Below, piece by piece: positions 37,183-45,459 of a DNA stretch of 64,000 nt. Position 1 is the first letter of the stretch. Each line of letters begins with the position of its first letter. Made by a program: the position numbers and the translations under genes. Below the pieces are notes generated by a model, which searched no databases, was not told the origin of the DNA, and was given only the letters and a program-made list of their open reading frames with translations. Source of the stretch: a virus; IMG/VR virus record IMGVR_UViG_3300034374_009254, positions 37,259 to 101,258 of that record; one strand, written 5' to 3'.

Positions 37183-38020
37183 TAGCCTTTTACATTATGG
37201 GTGTAATTTTTTCCACCGCCTGCTTGTGTTTGTCGCTCTGCTTGTTTTCTTTGTTTTTCTGCTTTATCTAACTTTTCTGAAACTATAATAGTTTCATACA
37301 TTTTCATAAAATATAAAACCGTTGTTCGATTTTCTACTTGGTACATATCGAATAAAAATGCTATTCCTTCCCAGACTTTTCCCAAATAAGTGCCGCTCAT
37401 GCCTTCGTAGCGATCGGGTAGTAGCCCTAATATAAAAAATGCCACTTGAACTTCCTCTGGAAAATCAGAGAGTTCGAGCGGCATTTTAGCAGGATCAGGT
37501 TCTTGACCTAGTTGTTCACAAATTGTAAGATATTTTTCAACATCTATCTTAGAATCTGTTTGTTTTGCATGACGTTCTAGTAGCTTTTGTATTTCTGCTA
37601 CTTGTTCCCAGTAAAATTTTCAAGGTCACCAACAACCTCGGTAATCCATGTATCAAAATCTCCAGAGTTCTTCATAAGAAGCTCTGCGTTGTCTTGTGTA
37701 AAAGGGAGTTCATCATCAGGGTCAAGCTCTGCCACATCTACCAAAAGAAGCTCTTCTAGGTATCGAAATTTGAGGCCCGACCAGCCTTTAATAACACCTT
37801 TTACATACTCAACTAGAAATAAATCTTCGTTCAGCTCTTCTTCGGGCTGACGAGTCTTACGATTAAACTTAGTAGTAACACAACGTTTACGAAGTTTAAG
37901 AAGCTCTTCTCGAGCTAAATAAGTAACATCTACTGTGAAATCCGGGAACCCGGGGAAATCCATAGTAACTGTTTTGCTTGGAGTCATTAGACTCGACAGA
38001 GAAATTGGGGAATCACTCAT
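37182..38020 (-). CDS. Tail assembly chaperone, long form by -1 frameshift (G-GT type)
   Basis: The short chaperone frame shifts by -1 at a slippery heptamer (37613-37619) into a downstream frame that is open from there to 37182. This gives about 279 residues: 136 from the first frame plus 143. The extension reads YWEQVAEIQKLLERHAKQTD and then EQLGQEPDPAKMPLELSDF. It includes the ATG at 37484 that would otherwise look like a separate 100-residue gene. In lambda the analogous G-T product binds the tape measure. The extension's stop overlaps the tape-measure start (TAATG). Confidence 0.85.
37579..37619 (-). promoter_or_regulatory. Programmed -1 ribosomal frameshift signal
   Basis: The minus-strand heptamer A AAT TTT (37619 to 37613) is in the X XXY YYZ phase with the short chaperone frame. 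Ten bases downstream is a 6-bp hairpin, AGTAGC (37602-37597) with GCTACT (37584-37579). Its first arm contains the zero-frame TAG stop. The -1 frame is open through to the tape measure gene. Slippery site, spacer and stem fit known tail-chaperone frameshift signals. Confidence 0.85.
37598..38020 (-). CDS. Tail assembly chaperone, short form (gpG-like)
   Basis: A 140-residue protein (MSDSPISLSSLMTPSKTVTM, continuing DFPGFPDFTVDVTYLAREEL). It has the basic segment KLRKRCVTTKFNRKT and an acidic C-terminus (VAELDPDDELPFTQDN). Its position directly before the tape measure and the frameshift site near its 3' end identify it as the G-type chaperone. It is the first gene after a strong promoter at 38066-38094. 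The short form should greatly outnumber the frameshifted form. Confidence 0.85.
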   Translation of the reverse strand: MSDSPISLSSLMTPSKTVTMDFPGFPDFTVDVTYLAREELLKLRKRCVTTKFNRKTRQPEEELNEDLFLVEYVKGVIKGWSGLKFRYLEELLLVDVAELDPDDELPFTQDNAELLMKNSGDFDTWITEVVGDLENFTGNK

Positions 38021-38065
38021 TAAATACGACCTCTTGTAAAAGAATATTTTATTTTTGAATTATAA

Positions 38066-38094
38066 GTATAATATATTATACCATAAATGTCAAG
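38066..38094 (-). promoter_or_regulatory. Sigma-70 promoter for tail chaperones and tape measure
   Basis: Minus strand: TTGACA (38089-38094), 17 bases, TATACT (38066-38071). An A/T tract CAAAAATTTTTC precedes the -35. It lies between the tail tube terminator and the chaperone start at 38020. Confidence 0.8.
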
Positions 38095-38110
38095 AAAAAT
38101 TTTTGAAAGG

Positions 38111-38133
38111 TTAAAAGGGGCCGAAGCCCCTTT
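38111..38133 (-). terminator. Rho-independent terminator after the tail tube gene
   Basis: On the minus strand the stem AAAGGGGC, a TTCG tetraloop and GCCCCTTT are followed by TTAA. It begins 8 bases after the tail tube stop. It separates the abundant tube transcript from the chaperone and tape-measure unit, which has its own promoter. Confidence 0.85.
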
Positions 38134-38141
38134 AGCAAAGA

Positions 38142-39443
38142 TTACGCTGAATAAACGTAAGTGACTGTAGCTTCGTCTGCTGCATCCAAGCTGGAAGGCA
38201 GTGCATGCCAATTTGTTTCGAGAGAAATAACATCTTCGATTCCGTGAGTTGGAATTTCAAGATGACAGTTATCAAAATTAAATTCGACACGAGGCGCCAA
38301 AGAGCCTCCTACAGAAAATGCAAGATCAAATCGGTTACTAGTAACTCCTGTCGAAGCTGACAAATCTCGGAAAAGCTCTGCACTTGTATGTAGGGTACCG
38401 CTTCCTGCATTAGCAGTCAAACCTGCGTCAGTTTTTAGCCCGGAATCATCTAAGTAACAAGTGAATGATCCAGAAATTGATCTAGTGCCTGTAACGTGGC
38501 CGATTGGAACATTAACTCGACACAACTCCTCTGGAGTTAGGAAAGTAATATTGTTCTCGAATGTAATACTTCCGCCTGTAAGAGTAAGGCTGTAAGTATC
38601 ATCATACTCGTTTGGAGCGCCGGGATCTTGGTCTACATTTGCAGTAGTTACTGCAAGAGTTGTGAGACGGTTTTTAATAAAGTTATCCGTTGAAGTAGTA
38701 CCAACTTTGAGAGCGCTAGAAGCATTAAATGCAGTGTCATAAATAGTAGAGCCAGTTGTGGACATTGCTATCTGCTCTAAAAGAGTTCCGAAACCGCTCC
38801 AAGTAATTTGAGTGATTCCATCAATATCAAATTCAACCGTTGCTGAATTTACAACACAATTTGACATTTTGTATACAGTTTGTCCATTAGGACTTGCAAA
38901 AGCTGCATCATTTGCTCCTGGTGCACAACCACCAAGGACAAAATAAAGATTAAAAGTACCTAATTCAACTGTATTTGAATCTTCAAAGTCAAATGTTGCG
39001 GATACAGGTGCAGACGTGCTTCTTGTTACTCCTGCATTACCAGTATCTGACAAACGACGCCAATCTCCAGGGGTCGTAGTAGGGGTTGGCTGTGCAACAA
39101 AGTACGTGTTTCCAATAAAACTAGCCCATAAAGCTTCTTCTACTGCACCTGCTATACTAGTGGGTCGAGCATACGTAGTGAAACTCCACTCCGCGGGTTC
39201 TAAAGCATCATTGAACATTGCTCTACCTCTACGAGTTTCGAGCGCTGTATTTTTTGCCATTTCATTCAGAGTAATCTCTGAAGTTGCAACAGACTGACTA
39301 AAAGAAAATCCATCTAGTACAGGAATCTGCCAAAGATGAACATTATTATCAGCAGTTCCGCTGACTAAAGCTTGTAAATTTGTTTGATCTTTTTCAAGAT
39401 AAACATGAGTATTTCTACTCAGTTGTAAATTTGCCGCTGGCAT
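38142..39443 (-). CDS. Major tail tube protein
   Basis: A 433-residue protein that begins MPAANLQLSRNTHVYLEKDQ and ends ADEATVTYVYSA. The early stretch IPVLDGFSFSQSVATSEITL and the later beta-rich repeats (ISGSFTCYLDD, NCHLEIPTHGIEDVISLETN) fit tail tube proteins of marine siphophages. It is longer than lambda gpV (246 residues), so one or more added surface domains are likely. It has a strong ribosome site (ATAGGAGAAAACT) and its own terminator, consistent with high expression. It lies between tail terminator and chaperone, as expected. Confidence 0.82.
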   Translation of the reverse strand: MPAANLQLSRNTHVYLEKDQTNLQALVSGTADNNVHLWQIPVLDGFSFSQSVATSEITLNEMAKNTALETRRGRAMFNDALEPAEWSFTTYARPTSIAGAVEEALWASFIGNTYFVAQPTPTTTPGDWRRLSDTGNAGVTRSTSAPVSATFDFEDSNTVELGTFNLYFVLGGCAPGANDAAFASPNGQTVYKMSNCVVNSATVEFDIDGITQITWSGFGTLLEQIAMSTTGSTIYDTAFNASSALKVGTTSTDNFIKNRLTTLAVTTANVDQDPGAPNEYDDTYSLTLTGGSITFENNITFLTPEELCRVNVPIGHVTGTRSISGSFTCYLDDSGLKTDAGLTANAGSGTLHTSAELFRDLSASTGVTSNRFDLAFSVGGSLAPRVEFNFDNCHLEIPTHGIEDVISLETNWHALPSSLDAADEATVTYVYSA

Positions 39444-39506
39444 AGTTTTCTCCTATGTAGCTTGAAAAGACTTGGACGTGAATCCTTTGATTCGTGCCAG
39501 TATTTT

Positions 39507-39974
39507 CTAATATCGAACCTCTAATAGCATTTCTCCCACTCCTAAAGGTTCAAGTACTCCTTCATCAGTGTCTATACTGACAATAGAAATTTGGTGGGTG
39601 TATTGTGTATTTCCAGTAGGCTGTTGATTATCAATATATTCTAGCCTACTATTATCTTCGATTACAGTTTCTACATCCTCTAATAGTTTTTCCAATGCTT
39701 CTACAGCATCTTCTTCATTTACGTAGCAACGAATGGTTACACTTAAAAATCTATCTCGGTAACCCCCTCCTTGGTACTCTCGGGTCTCACTTCCGGCATT
39801 TAAATGAATAGCAGGAAACTCAGTTACTTCATCCCAAAATTTTAATCGAGGGTGTACATTATTAAAAACATTAGTATGAAAGCCTCCGTTTGCATCTATA
39901 GCTTTTAGTTTATCCACCAAAGCATTTATAATTGCCATTCGGCGAGTACTATAGCGTCTAGCATGGTTGGTCAC
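39507..39974 (-). CDS. Tail terminator / completion protein
   Basis: A 155-residue protein with RRMAIINALVDKLKAIDANG, EFPAIHLNAGSETREYQGGG and FLSVTIRCYVNEEDAVEALE. The pattern and size fit the tail terminator family (lambda gpU-like and related minor tail proteins) that caps the tube and joins it to the head. Upstream lies the 431-residue neck-region protein, downstream the tube. Assignment rests mainly on order, length and fold-like pattern. Confidence 0.7.
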   Translation of the reverse strand: MTNHARRYSTRRMAIINALVDKLKAIDANGGFHTNVFNNVHPRLKFWDEVTEFPAIHLNAGSETREYQGGGYRDRFLSVTIRCYVNEEDAVEALEKLLEDVETVIEDNSRLEYIDNQQPTGNTQYTHQISIVSIDTDEGVLEPLGVGEMLLEVRY

Positions 39975-41270
39975 TTACATTCTCCTTGTATAGAATCTCC
40001 CGATTGCCATGCCTGCAGCAATTTCTCTAATAGACTTATCAATTAAGCGTCTAGGGTCTCTTTCTTGGGTTCCCCTGCTATTTCCTAATTCATATACTTG
40101 ATATGGATCTCTTTGATACGTATATCCAATACTTGGAAATCCTTGTCTTGTTTGACTAATATCCGTTATTCTAACACTACTAGCAAATCTGCCTGTTTGG
40201 TACTGTAGTGCGGGAGGTTGCATATTTTTTGCTACAACTTGTGGTAATTTTTGATTTAAAACCCCTATAAAAGTTGCTATAGAATAGTCGGACTTTTTTA
40301 CAGGAGCTTTTCGTTTTTTTGCTGGTTTTCCTTTGGTTACAGGTAGTATTTTTGCATTTTTTCTAAGAGTACTAGATTTTCGTTGACTTGTTTTTGAAAC
40401 CTTTTGTTTTTTAACATTTATTTTTTTTATTTTTACATTACTTCCTGTAAAAGCATTCTCTACTGCATTTATAACTAAATTTATTGTATTCTTTTCTACC
40501 TCTTCAACGAAAGAGTCAGAGCTTGATAAAGTTGCTACAGACTCTAGTTTGCCTATTGCTTTTTCTAAATCTACTAAAAGTTGTTCCTTTATTTTTCTTT
40601 CTTGTGTTCGTCCTTTTAGCCTATTTGCAAAAGAAGATTCTAAAGAAACTACTATTGTTTTTCGTCTGTTGTCTTTTTTTAAAACAAAAATATTTTCTAA
40701 TTCTGGTATTTTTGGAATATTAGGGGGCAGCTCCCCATGTCCTAATAATTCATCATAAATTCTTTCTTTAATATTCGAAGTTTGTTCTCCGTGTCCTATA
40801 TCTAAAAAAGAAGTATCTTTTAAAGTAGTTCCTTTTTTAGTATAAATTTTTCTCATATCTGATAAAAATTTGGTATTTGCACCAGAATAAAAATCTTTTA
40901 CAAGTCTGAAAGTATCTCCTACAGTTGTTCCTCTTAAATTAACATAAGTTGCTATCAACTCCATTGTAATTAAAACATATTTAGAAGAAACTCTTTTTGA
41001 ATGAACAACTAAAAATTTATTGGACTCTGCTTTTTTTGCTAAATTTTGTACACTTGTAAAAAAATCGTCCGTAGCTTTTCGTATTGCTTCTCTACTATTT
41101 AAAATCCCATCTTGCTCTGCTTGAACTACTACTTGATTGTAAAGACCTTCTTTAGTTATAAACAAAGTGTGGGGTTTTCTATTAGTTACTGTATTTCTAT
41201 ATGTTTGGCTAGATTTTTGCATTTCGGCTTCTAACTTTCTTAAAAACCCTAGTAAATTTTTTCCAGCCAT
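39975..41270 (-). CDS. Neck / head-tail joining protein with C-terminal gp10-like region
   Basis: A 431-residue, strongly basic protein. The C-terminal 90 residues (LQYQTGRFASSVRITDISQT, QGFPSIGYTYQRDPYQVYEL) resemble the HK97 gp10-type head-tail joining family. The N-terminal 300 residues are helix-rich and Lys-rich (KKINVKKQKVSKTSQRKSST), with no homologue I can name. It overlaps the adaptor stop by one base and abuts the tail terminator gene. A neck role is inferred from the C-terminal domain and gene order. Confidence 0.65.
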   Translation of the reverse strand: MAGKNLLGFLRKLEAEMQKSSQTYRNTVTNRKPHTLFITKEGLYNQVVVQAEQDGILNSREAIRKATDDFFTSVQNLAKKAESNKFLVVHSKRVSSKYVLITMELIATYVNLRGTTVGDTFRLVKDFYSGANTKFLSDMRKIYTKKGTTLKDTSFLDIGHGEQTSNIKERIYDELLGHGELPPNIPKIPELENIFVLKKDNRRKTIVVSLESSFANRLKGRTQERKIKEQLLVDLEKAIGKLESVATLSSSDSFVEEVEKNTINLVINAVENAFTGSNVKIKKINVKKQKVSKTSQRKSSTLRKNAKILPVTKGKPAKKRKAPVKKSDYSIATFIGVLNQKLPQVVAKNMQPPALQYQTGRFASSVRITDISQTRQGFPSIGYTYQRDPYQVYELGNSRGTQERDPRRLIDKSIREIAAGMAIGRFYTRRM

Positions 41271-41860
41271 TAGAAGTTTTTATACAAATCTAGTACGCGT
41301 TTGATATGATCGGGAAAAGCTACGCTACTATCTTGACGAGCAGATTGTGGATTTTGCAGTGTAGCTCCAGCAAGCGTTCGTCTTTCTTTGTATTCGTCTC
41401 TTGCATAATATGTTACAAGATCAATTACTGCAAGTTTTAAATCAAGAGGAGTAGATTGATAGCCTGCTCGATACGTAACTTGAACAGCCCCGGGACCTCG
41501 TGCCCAGTGTTTTTCTGCCCCAGTAGAAGATATACGAAAAATACTATCAGTATCCATATCTAAGTAATAATCTTCATTTACTGTTAAAGTCTGGTAGGCT
41601 GAAGATAAGTTGTCTCTTTCTTCTACAAGACTAACAGAAACTAAAGGAGTTTCTGTTAGCTGTATTATATCTGTACCCCATTTGTGGTGAAAAGTCTCTA
41701 CTTTATTAACATTATAAAAGTCTAAGAAACTTGTTGCACAATAAGTTTTTACTAATACACTCACTGAAGAAATTAGTCGCTGAAGATTATAGTCATCTTT
41801 CGGATTGGAAATTCTTTCCATATCCTTGTATTCTTGTAATGTAATTAAATCTTTAGCCAT
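41270..41860 (-). CDS. Head-tail connector (adaptor) protein, gp6-like
   Basis: About 196 residues from the ATG at 41860 (MAKDLITLQEYKDMERISNP). I prefer it to the in-frame ATG at 41941 because the latter would translate through the terminator hairpin that follows the capsid gene. Seen: LQRLISSVSVLVKTYCATSF, then the aromatic beta region and LKLAVIDLVTYYARDEYKER. This is the helical bundle pattern of HK97 gp6 / SPP1 gp15 connectors, which form a ring under the portal. No clear Shine-Dalgarno precedes the start. Confidence 0.75.
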   Translation of the reverse strand: MAKDLITLQEYKDMERISNPKDDYNLQRLISSVSVLVKTYCATSFLDFYNVNKVETFHHKWGTDIIQLTETPLVSVSLVEERDNLSSAYQTLTVNEDYYLDMDTDSIFRISSTGAEKHWARGPGAVQVTYRAGYQSTPLDLKLAVIDLVTYYARDEYKERRTLAGATLQNPQSARQDSSVAFPDHIKRVLDLYKNF

Positions 41861-41871
41861 AAGTATATAAG

Positions 41872-41898
41872 TAAAAACTTGGGGAGGCGAACCTCCCC
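41872..41898 (-). terminator. Terminator after the capsid gene
   Basis: Minus strand: a GGGGAGG stem, TTCG loop, CCTCCCC, then AAGTTTTT. It begins about 19 bases after the capsid stop and can uncouple abundant capsid mRNA from the connector genes. Some read-through must occur, since no promoter is visible before 41860. Confidence 0.85.
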
Positions 41899-41916
41899 AC
41901 GTTCCAAACCCTGATA

Positions 41917-43356
41917 TTAGGAGAGTTTGATAGCCATACAAGCAGGGTTGTTAGTAGTACCGCCAAACATACGGTCAAAACCGAGTGACTGGCTAGCAAC
42001 TACCAAGCGACGCTGTTCGCGCACTTCGTAATCCTGCTCAACATTAACGCCGCGGAGACGCGGAATAACAAAGTTAGCAGTGTTAACTGCATAAGCAATG
42101 TCATCACCAACAGCATTAGTAGTAGCAAAGTTGTCGGAAATCAGTACGGGCGAGCCATATACTGAACCGATAGCACCAACCAGCTTGGTTGCTACATCAG
42201 AACCGACATCCGTGATGTCTGCAAAACCTGCGTCTGCAATCAGGTCATAGTAACGCTCTTGTGAAACGACATACGTGACGTCAGAAGGCGACAGACCAAA
42301 CTTACCCATACCGGAACGTGCTTCCAGAAGAGCAGCAGCAGTCAAAGAACCTGTAGCAGCAGCAACAGCATTAGCAGTGCTAAGAGTTACTGCAGTAGCA
42401 AAGTTTGCAAGACCTCTAATGAGAGGAGTAGTGTTACCGTTCAGAATCATTTCATCTACTGCACGAGCGTGAGCACGGGCAACATTCTCGGTCATCATGG
42501 GAAGAAGATTTACAAGAATCTCTTCATCAATGTGATTGTCGAGGAACGTGGTAGAAATCATACGATGAGCGGTAAGTACGATTTGACCTACGTCAAACGT
42601 ACCTGCAGTACCGGTACCATTTACACCATCATTAGTTACACCAGTCGTAGAACCGGTGAAACGAGCATTCTCACCACCTTGAGAGAAGACAGCCTTTGAG
42701 GTGTCACTCTGCAGAGGAAGAATCATAGACTGAGAGTTCATGTTCAGCTCACGGAAAGCTTGTGCCAGACGATACTGGAATTGAACTTCTTTTTCAAGAG
42801 CAGTCTGTACGCTAGTAGCGATGTTGGGCTGAGTGCCGGGATTACCTGAGTTGGGGTAGTCCATACCAGCCTTCTCAAGAGTTTCACGACCATACTTGGT
42901 GTCCCAACCTTTTTGAGTGAATACACCCAGCATATGGGCATACATCAACTCTTTTGAGTGCTTTTCGAGATCTGCTGAAGAGGCACGGTCAGCGAATACA
43001 CGCTTAGACTCACGCATCTTATCGAGCTCTTCACTCTTCTCTTCAAGGTCACGCTTATATTGAGCGATAACCTCTGCCATATTGGCATCTTTTTCAGCCA
43101 GCTTAGCTTCAACATCGGCCATCAAACGATCAGCGCCTGACTCGACACCAACCTTAATAGCTGTTTGAACTTCAGCTTCTTGCTGAGCTTTGGCTTGGGC
43201 TTCTGCCTGGGCCTTCTCAGTGGCTTCTTGTGCTGCCTTCTCATCGGCAGCTTTTTGCTCGGCTTGCTTCATTGCAATTTTAGCAGCAGTTTCCTCTGCT
43301 ACCTTCTTAGCAAAAGCTTCCAAGTCGACTTCGGGAGTTTTTACTTCTTCCGACAT
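41917..43356 (-). CDS. Major capsid protein from an internal start within the fusion
   Basis: In frame inside the fusion, the ATG at 43356 (MSEEVKTPEVDLEAFAKKVA) follows a good Shine-Dalgarno AGGAGA with a spacing of about 6 bases. This would yield a 479-residue scaffold-plus-capsid protein without the protease, allowing many capsid chains per protease. Similar nested arrangements exist in phages where protease and scaffold or capsid share a frame. The coding signal is direct; use of the start is inferred. Confidence 0.65.
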   Translation of the reverse strand: MSEEVKTPEVDLEAFAKKVAEETAAKIAMKQAEQKAADEKAAQEATEKAQAEAQAKAQQEAEVQTAIKVGVESGADRLMADVEAKLAEKDANMAEVIAQYKRDLEEKSEELDKMRESKRVFADRASSADLEKHSKELMYAHMLGVFTQKGWDTKYGRETLEKAGMDYPNSGNPGTQPNIATSVQTALEKEVQFQYRLAQAFRELNMNSQSMILPLQSDTSKAVFSQGGENARFTGSTTGVTNDGVNGTGTAGTFDVGQIVLTAHRMISTTFLDNHIDEEILVNLLPMMTENVARAHARAVDEMILNGNTTPLIRGLANFATAVTLSTANAVAAATGSLTAAALLEARSGMGKFGLSPSDVTYVVSQERYYDLIADAGFADITDVGSDVATKLVGAIGSVYGSPVLISDNFATTNAVGDDIAYAVNTANFVIPRLRGVNVEQDYEVREQRRLVVASQSLGFDRMFGGTTNNPACMAIKLS

Positions 43357-43971
43357 TTTGATCTCCTGTTTAACGGAATTGTCCGCTTCGTCCGGTGTTT
43401 CACTAGCTACAGATGATTTTTCATCCTTAGCCAGAGACTGACCGGCTAGATCTACACGATTGGTGAAAGTTTTCTTAAAATCATTGTATTCTTCCATAGA
43501 ATCAAATGATTTTGCCAGAGAAAAAGTTGCTGCTTGGTTACAAGGTACCGATACAACTGATACTTCGAACAATTCAGCATCCTTAATCTTTAATCCGTCA
43601 GTTTCCGTTATATAATCAGCATCCTTGACTCGGAAACCAACAGAAAAAGCTCCAAGAATGCCTTCTTTTACTAATTGCGCCACATGATCTGGCGCAGATT
43701 TAGAAATTTTTGCTTTGAGTTCCAGGCCATTTTCTGTCACTTTAAGACCTGTTGCTCTGCCAATCGGCTTATTATAATCGTGATTAAAAAGAATGATTGG
43801 ATTCTTTTCAAAATTTCGAAGCCCACCTTTTGTCCATGCTTCTGCCATAATGACATCGTTTGCACGATCCTCATCATGAGTACTTGCCATACCGCAGATA
43901 TGAACGCCTCCGTCTTCATCTTCATGAAGAGCTTTAAAAGTGGACGTAAAATTAAAAACCTTATTTATCAT
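41917..43971 (-). CDS. Fused prohead protease - scaffold - major capsid polyprotein
   Basis: A 684-residue fusion. Residues 1-150 are an HK97-type (S78) prohead protease with H64 (ILFNHDYNKPIG), S110 (GAFSVGF) and a Glu pair (AELFEVSVV). Residues about 206-320 are an Ala/Glu/Lys-rich coiled coil that resembles the scaffolding delta domain (KVAEETAAKIAMKQAEQKAA). Residues about 325-684 are an HK97-fold major capsid protein (LNMNSQSMILPLQSDTSKAV; RLRGVNVEQDYEVREQRRLV). In HK97 these are separate genes. An internal ribosome site before M206 could also make capsid alone. It overlaps the next upstream gene by 11 bases. Confidence 0.9.
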   Translation of the reverse strand: MINKVFNFTSTFKALHEDEDGGVHICGMASTHDEDRANDVIMAEAWTKGGLRNFEKNPIILFNHDYNKPIGRATGLKVTENGLELKAKISKSAPDHVAQLVKEGILGAFSVGFRVKDADYITETDGLKIKDAELFEVSVVSVPCNQAATFSLAKSFDSMEEYNDFKKTFTNRVDLAGQSLAKDEKSSVASETPDEADNSVKQEIKMSEEVKTPEVDLEAFAKKVAEETAAKIAMKQAEQKAADEKAAQEATEKAQAEAQAKAQQEAEVQTAIKVGVESGADRLMADVEAKLAEKDANMAEVIAQYKRDLEEKSEELDKMRESKRVFADRASSADLEKHSKELMYAHMLGVFTQKGWDTKYGRETLEKAGMDYPNSGNPGTQPNIATSVQTALEKEVQFQYRLAQAFRELNMNSQSMILPLQSDTSKAVFSQGGENARFTGSTTGVTNDGVNGTGTAGTFDVGQIVLTAHRMISTTFLDNHIDEEILVNLLPMMTENVARAHARAVDEMILNGNTTPLIRGLANFATAVTLSTANAVAAATGSLTAAALLEARSGMGKFGLSPSDVTYVVSQERYYDLIADAGFADITDVGSDVATKLVGAIGSVYGSPVLISDNFATTNAVGDDIAYAVNTANFVIPRLRGVNVEQDYEVREQRRLVVASQSLGFDRMFGGTTNNPACMAIKLS
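43356..43367 (-). promoter_or_regulatory. Internal ribosome binding site for capsid protein
   Basis: Minus strand AGGAGA at 43367-43362, then TCAAA and ATG at 43356. It lies within the protease-capsid frame and fits the boundary between the protease and the coiled-coil scaffold. Confidence 0.65.
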
Positions 43972-44263
43972 CTTTTTTACTCTCTACTTTCTTAGCAGGT
44001 TCTTTTGGAGCTTCTTTTTTAGGCTCTTCTTTTTTAGGCGCTGCTTTCTGCTTGGGAGCAAATACTGATTTATCCATAACTCTAACGGAATGAACAGCAG
44101 TTCTCCAGTTATAAAAAGATTTTTGAATTTGCTTAGGAGTTACAGGCTTATCAACAATGTTGCAATAGCTTTTGTAGTCAATATCCTCTGGGAGTCCCCA
44201 ATCTTTAAATTGCTGTATTAATATCTTATTTACAGCTTGTCTTAATCTGTTTCGTGAAGCCAT
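43961..44263 (-). CDS. Small hypothetical protein with Lys/Pro/Glu-rich tail, between portal and capsid
   Basis: A 100-residue protein. The N-terminal half is helical (MASRNRLRQAVNKILIQQFK, then DWGLPEDIDYKSYCNIVDKP). The C-terminal third is a low-complexity KKEEPKKEAPKEPAKK tail. It overlaps the capsid fusion by 11 bases and touches the portal stop. No known motif is visible. A head-assembly accessory role is possible from position only. Confidence 0.65.
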   Translation of the reverse strand: MASRNRLRQAVNKILIQQFKDWGLPEDIDYKSYCNIVDKPVTPKQIQKSFYNWRTAVHSVRVMDKSVFAPKQKAAPKKEEPKKEAPKEPAKKVESKKDDK

Positions 44264-45459
44264 TAGTCATCATCTCCATTTTCAGTAGGTCGACCACCTT
44301 GTGATGGATCTACTGCGCTGCCAGCTATATTTTGAGGTACGCGAATTTCATCTGCATCAGGCAGTTCATCAAAATTCATAGCAACTCTAGCTTCGTTAGG
44401 TGTTATAATTCCTGCATTTACAAGGGAAGTGTAAAAAGTTGCTTGGTCTCTCAGCTCAGGCTGTAGAGCAGGAATATCTGTAATATCTTCTCCAATATCA
44501 AATCCAAAAAATCGAGAATAAGCTTTATTTGTTTTCTTGACGATAGGAAGAATTGTTTCTAAATAGTACATTCGCATATTTGGACGAATGTTTGCATTAT
44601 TACCGGAGTCCATAAGTAACGGAGGAACTCCCAATGCTTTTAATATAATCTTTTCATTTTCAGAAATAGCTTGTTGAAAGTCTAATTCTCTAAAATTAAT
44701 TTTAGAAAGCTCGTCTACTTCAATACCACCATCTAGCACTAAAGGACGCTTGCCACCTGCGTCTGGACGGTATCGTGCTGTCCAAGATTGTATCATTCTT
44801 TCTTTATTTTTCTCAGAAAGAGTATTTGGAGATTTAATTACAAGTCCCGGGACTGCGCCGTTTCTAAAAAAGTTATCTTGAAAATCCCGCATACTTCTCA
44901 TGAGACGCATTGTTCGAAGTGCGGGCTTTAATCTGGATACGCCTCGATAAATAGAATAAAAAGAATTTTCTTTTACGTGAATAATCTCACTTGGAGAAAA
45001 TTTTTGCTCATTACCGTCAAAGCTGTAATGGTCTATGAAAGTCTTTTTACTTGCATGAATTGTCATCTTACTAGCAGGCAAATGGTATAAATGTACACCA
45101 TCATAATAAATAAATATATTGCCGTCTAGAATGTAATCAGTAAAAAGATTTCGTCGAAAAGAGGAAATATCTTGAAAAGGGTTTGGCTCTTGGTTAAGTA
45201 GCTTTGCTATACGAGAGCCTTTTATTCCTTTTATAACTCCTTGTATGGGCATTTGCTCATGAACAACTGCATCAATTTCAGCACAATCATCTACAAGAAT
45301 ATTTACTCCACGATTTACAATCTCTAAATCTTCGTAGGCTCTTTCGTAACTATACGTATACTCCTTGCTTGGCTCGGTAGTTTTTTCGTAGTATGGCTGT
45401 ATTGGATTCAGTTTTTCTTCTGTATCCTTTTTTCCAAATCCAAAGTTATACCATGCCAT
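44263..45459 (-). CDS. Portal protein, HK97 family
   Basis: A 398-residue portal, typical length for the HK97 family. Recognisable stretches: RAYEDLEIVNRGVNILVDDC, FTDYILDGNIFIYYDGVHLY, YRGVSRLKPALRTMRLMRSM, and EKIILKALGVPPLLMDSG, the conserved C-terminal half. Residues near the end (NAGIITPNEARVAMNFDELP) match the usual portal clip or crown pattern. It forms the dodecameric DNA channel and binds the terminase. It overlaps the HNH gene by 14 bases. Confidence 0.92.
   Translation of the reverse strand: MAWYNFGFGKKDTEEKLNPIQPYYEKTTEPSKEYTYSYERAYEDLEIVNRGVNILVDDCAEIDAVVHEQMPIQGVIKGIKGSRIAKLLNQEPNPFQDISSFRRNLFTDYILDGNIFIYYDGVHLYHLPASKMTIHASKKTFIDHYSFDGNEQKFSPSEIIHVKENSFYSIYRGVSRLKPALRTMRLMRSMRDFQDNFFRNGAVPGLVIKSPNTLSEKNKERMIQSWTARYRPDAGGKRPLVLDGGIEVDELSKINFRELDFQQAISENEKIILKALGVPPLLMDSGNNANIRPNMRMYYLETILPIVKKTNKAYSRFFGFDIGEDITDIPALQPELRDQATFYTSLVNAGIITPNEARVAMNFDELPDADEIRVPQNIAGSAVDPSQGGRPTENGDDD

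Noticed and set aside
37182-37484. A separate 100-residue gene starting at ATG 37484.
   Set aside because: The frame is open upstream to the slippery site and encodes conserved chaperone sequence before that ATG, so it is the frameshift extension.
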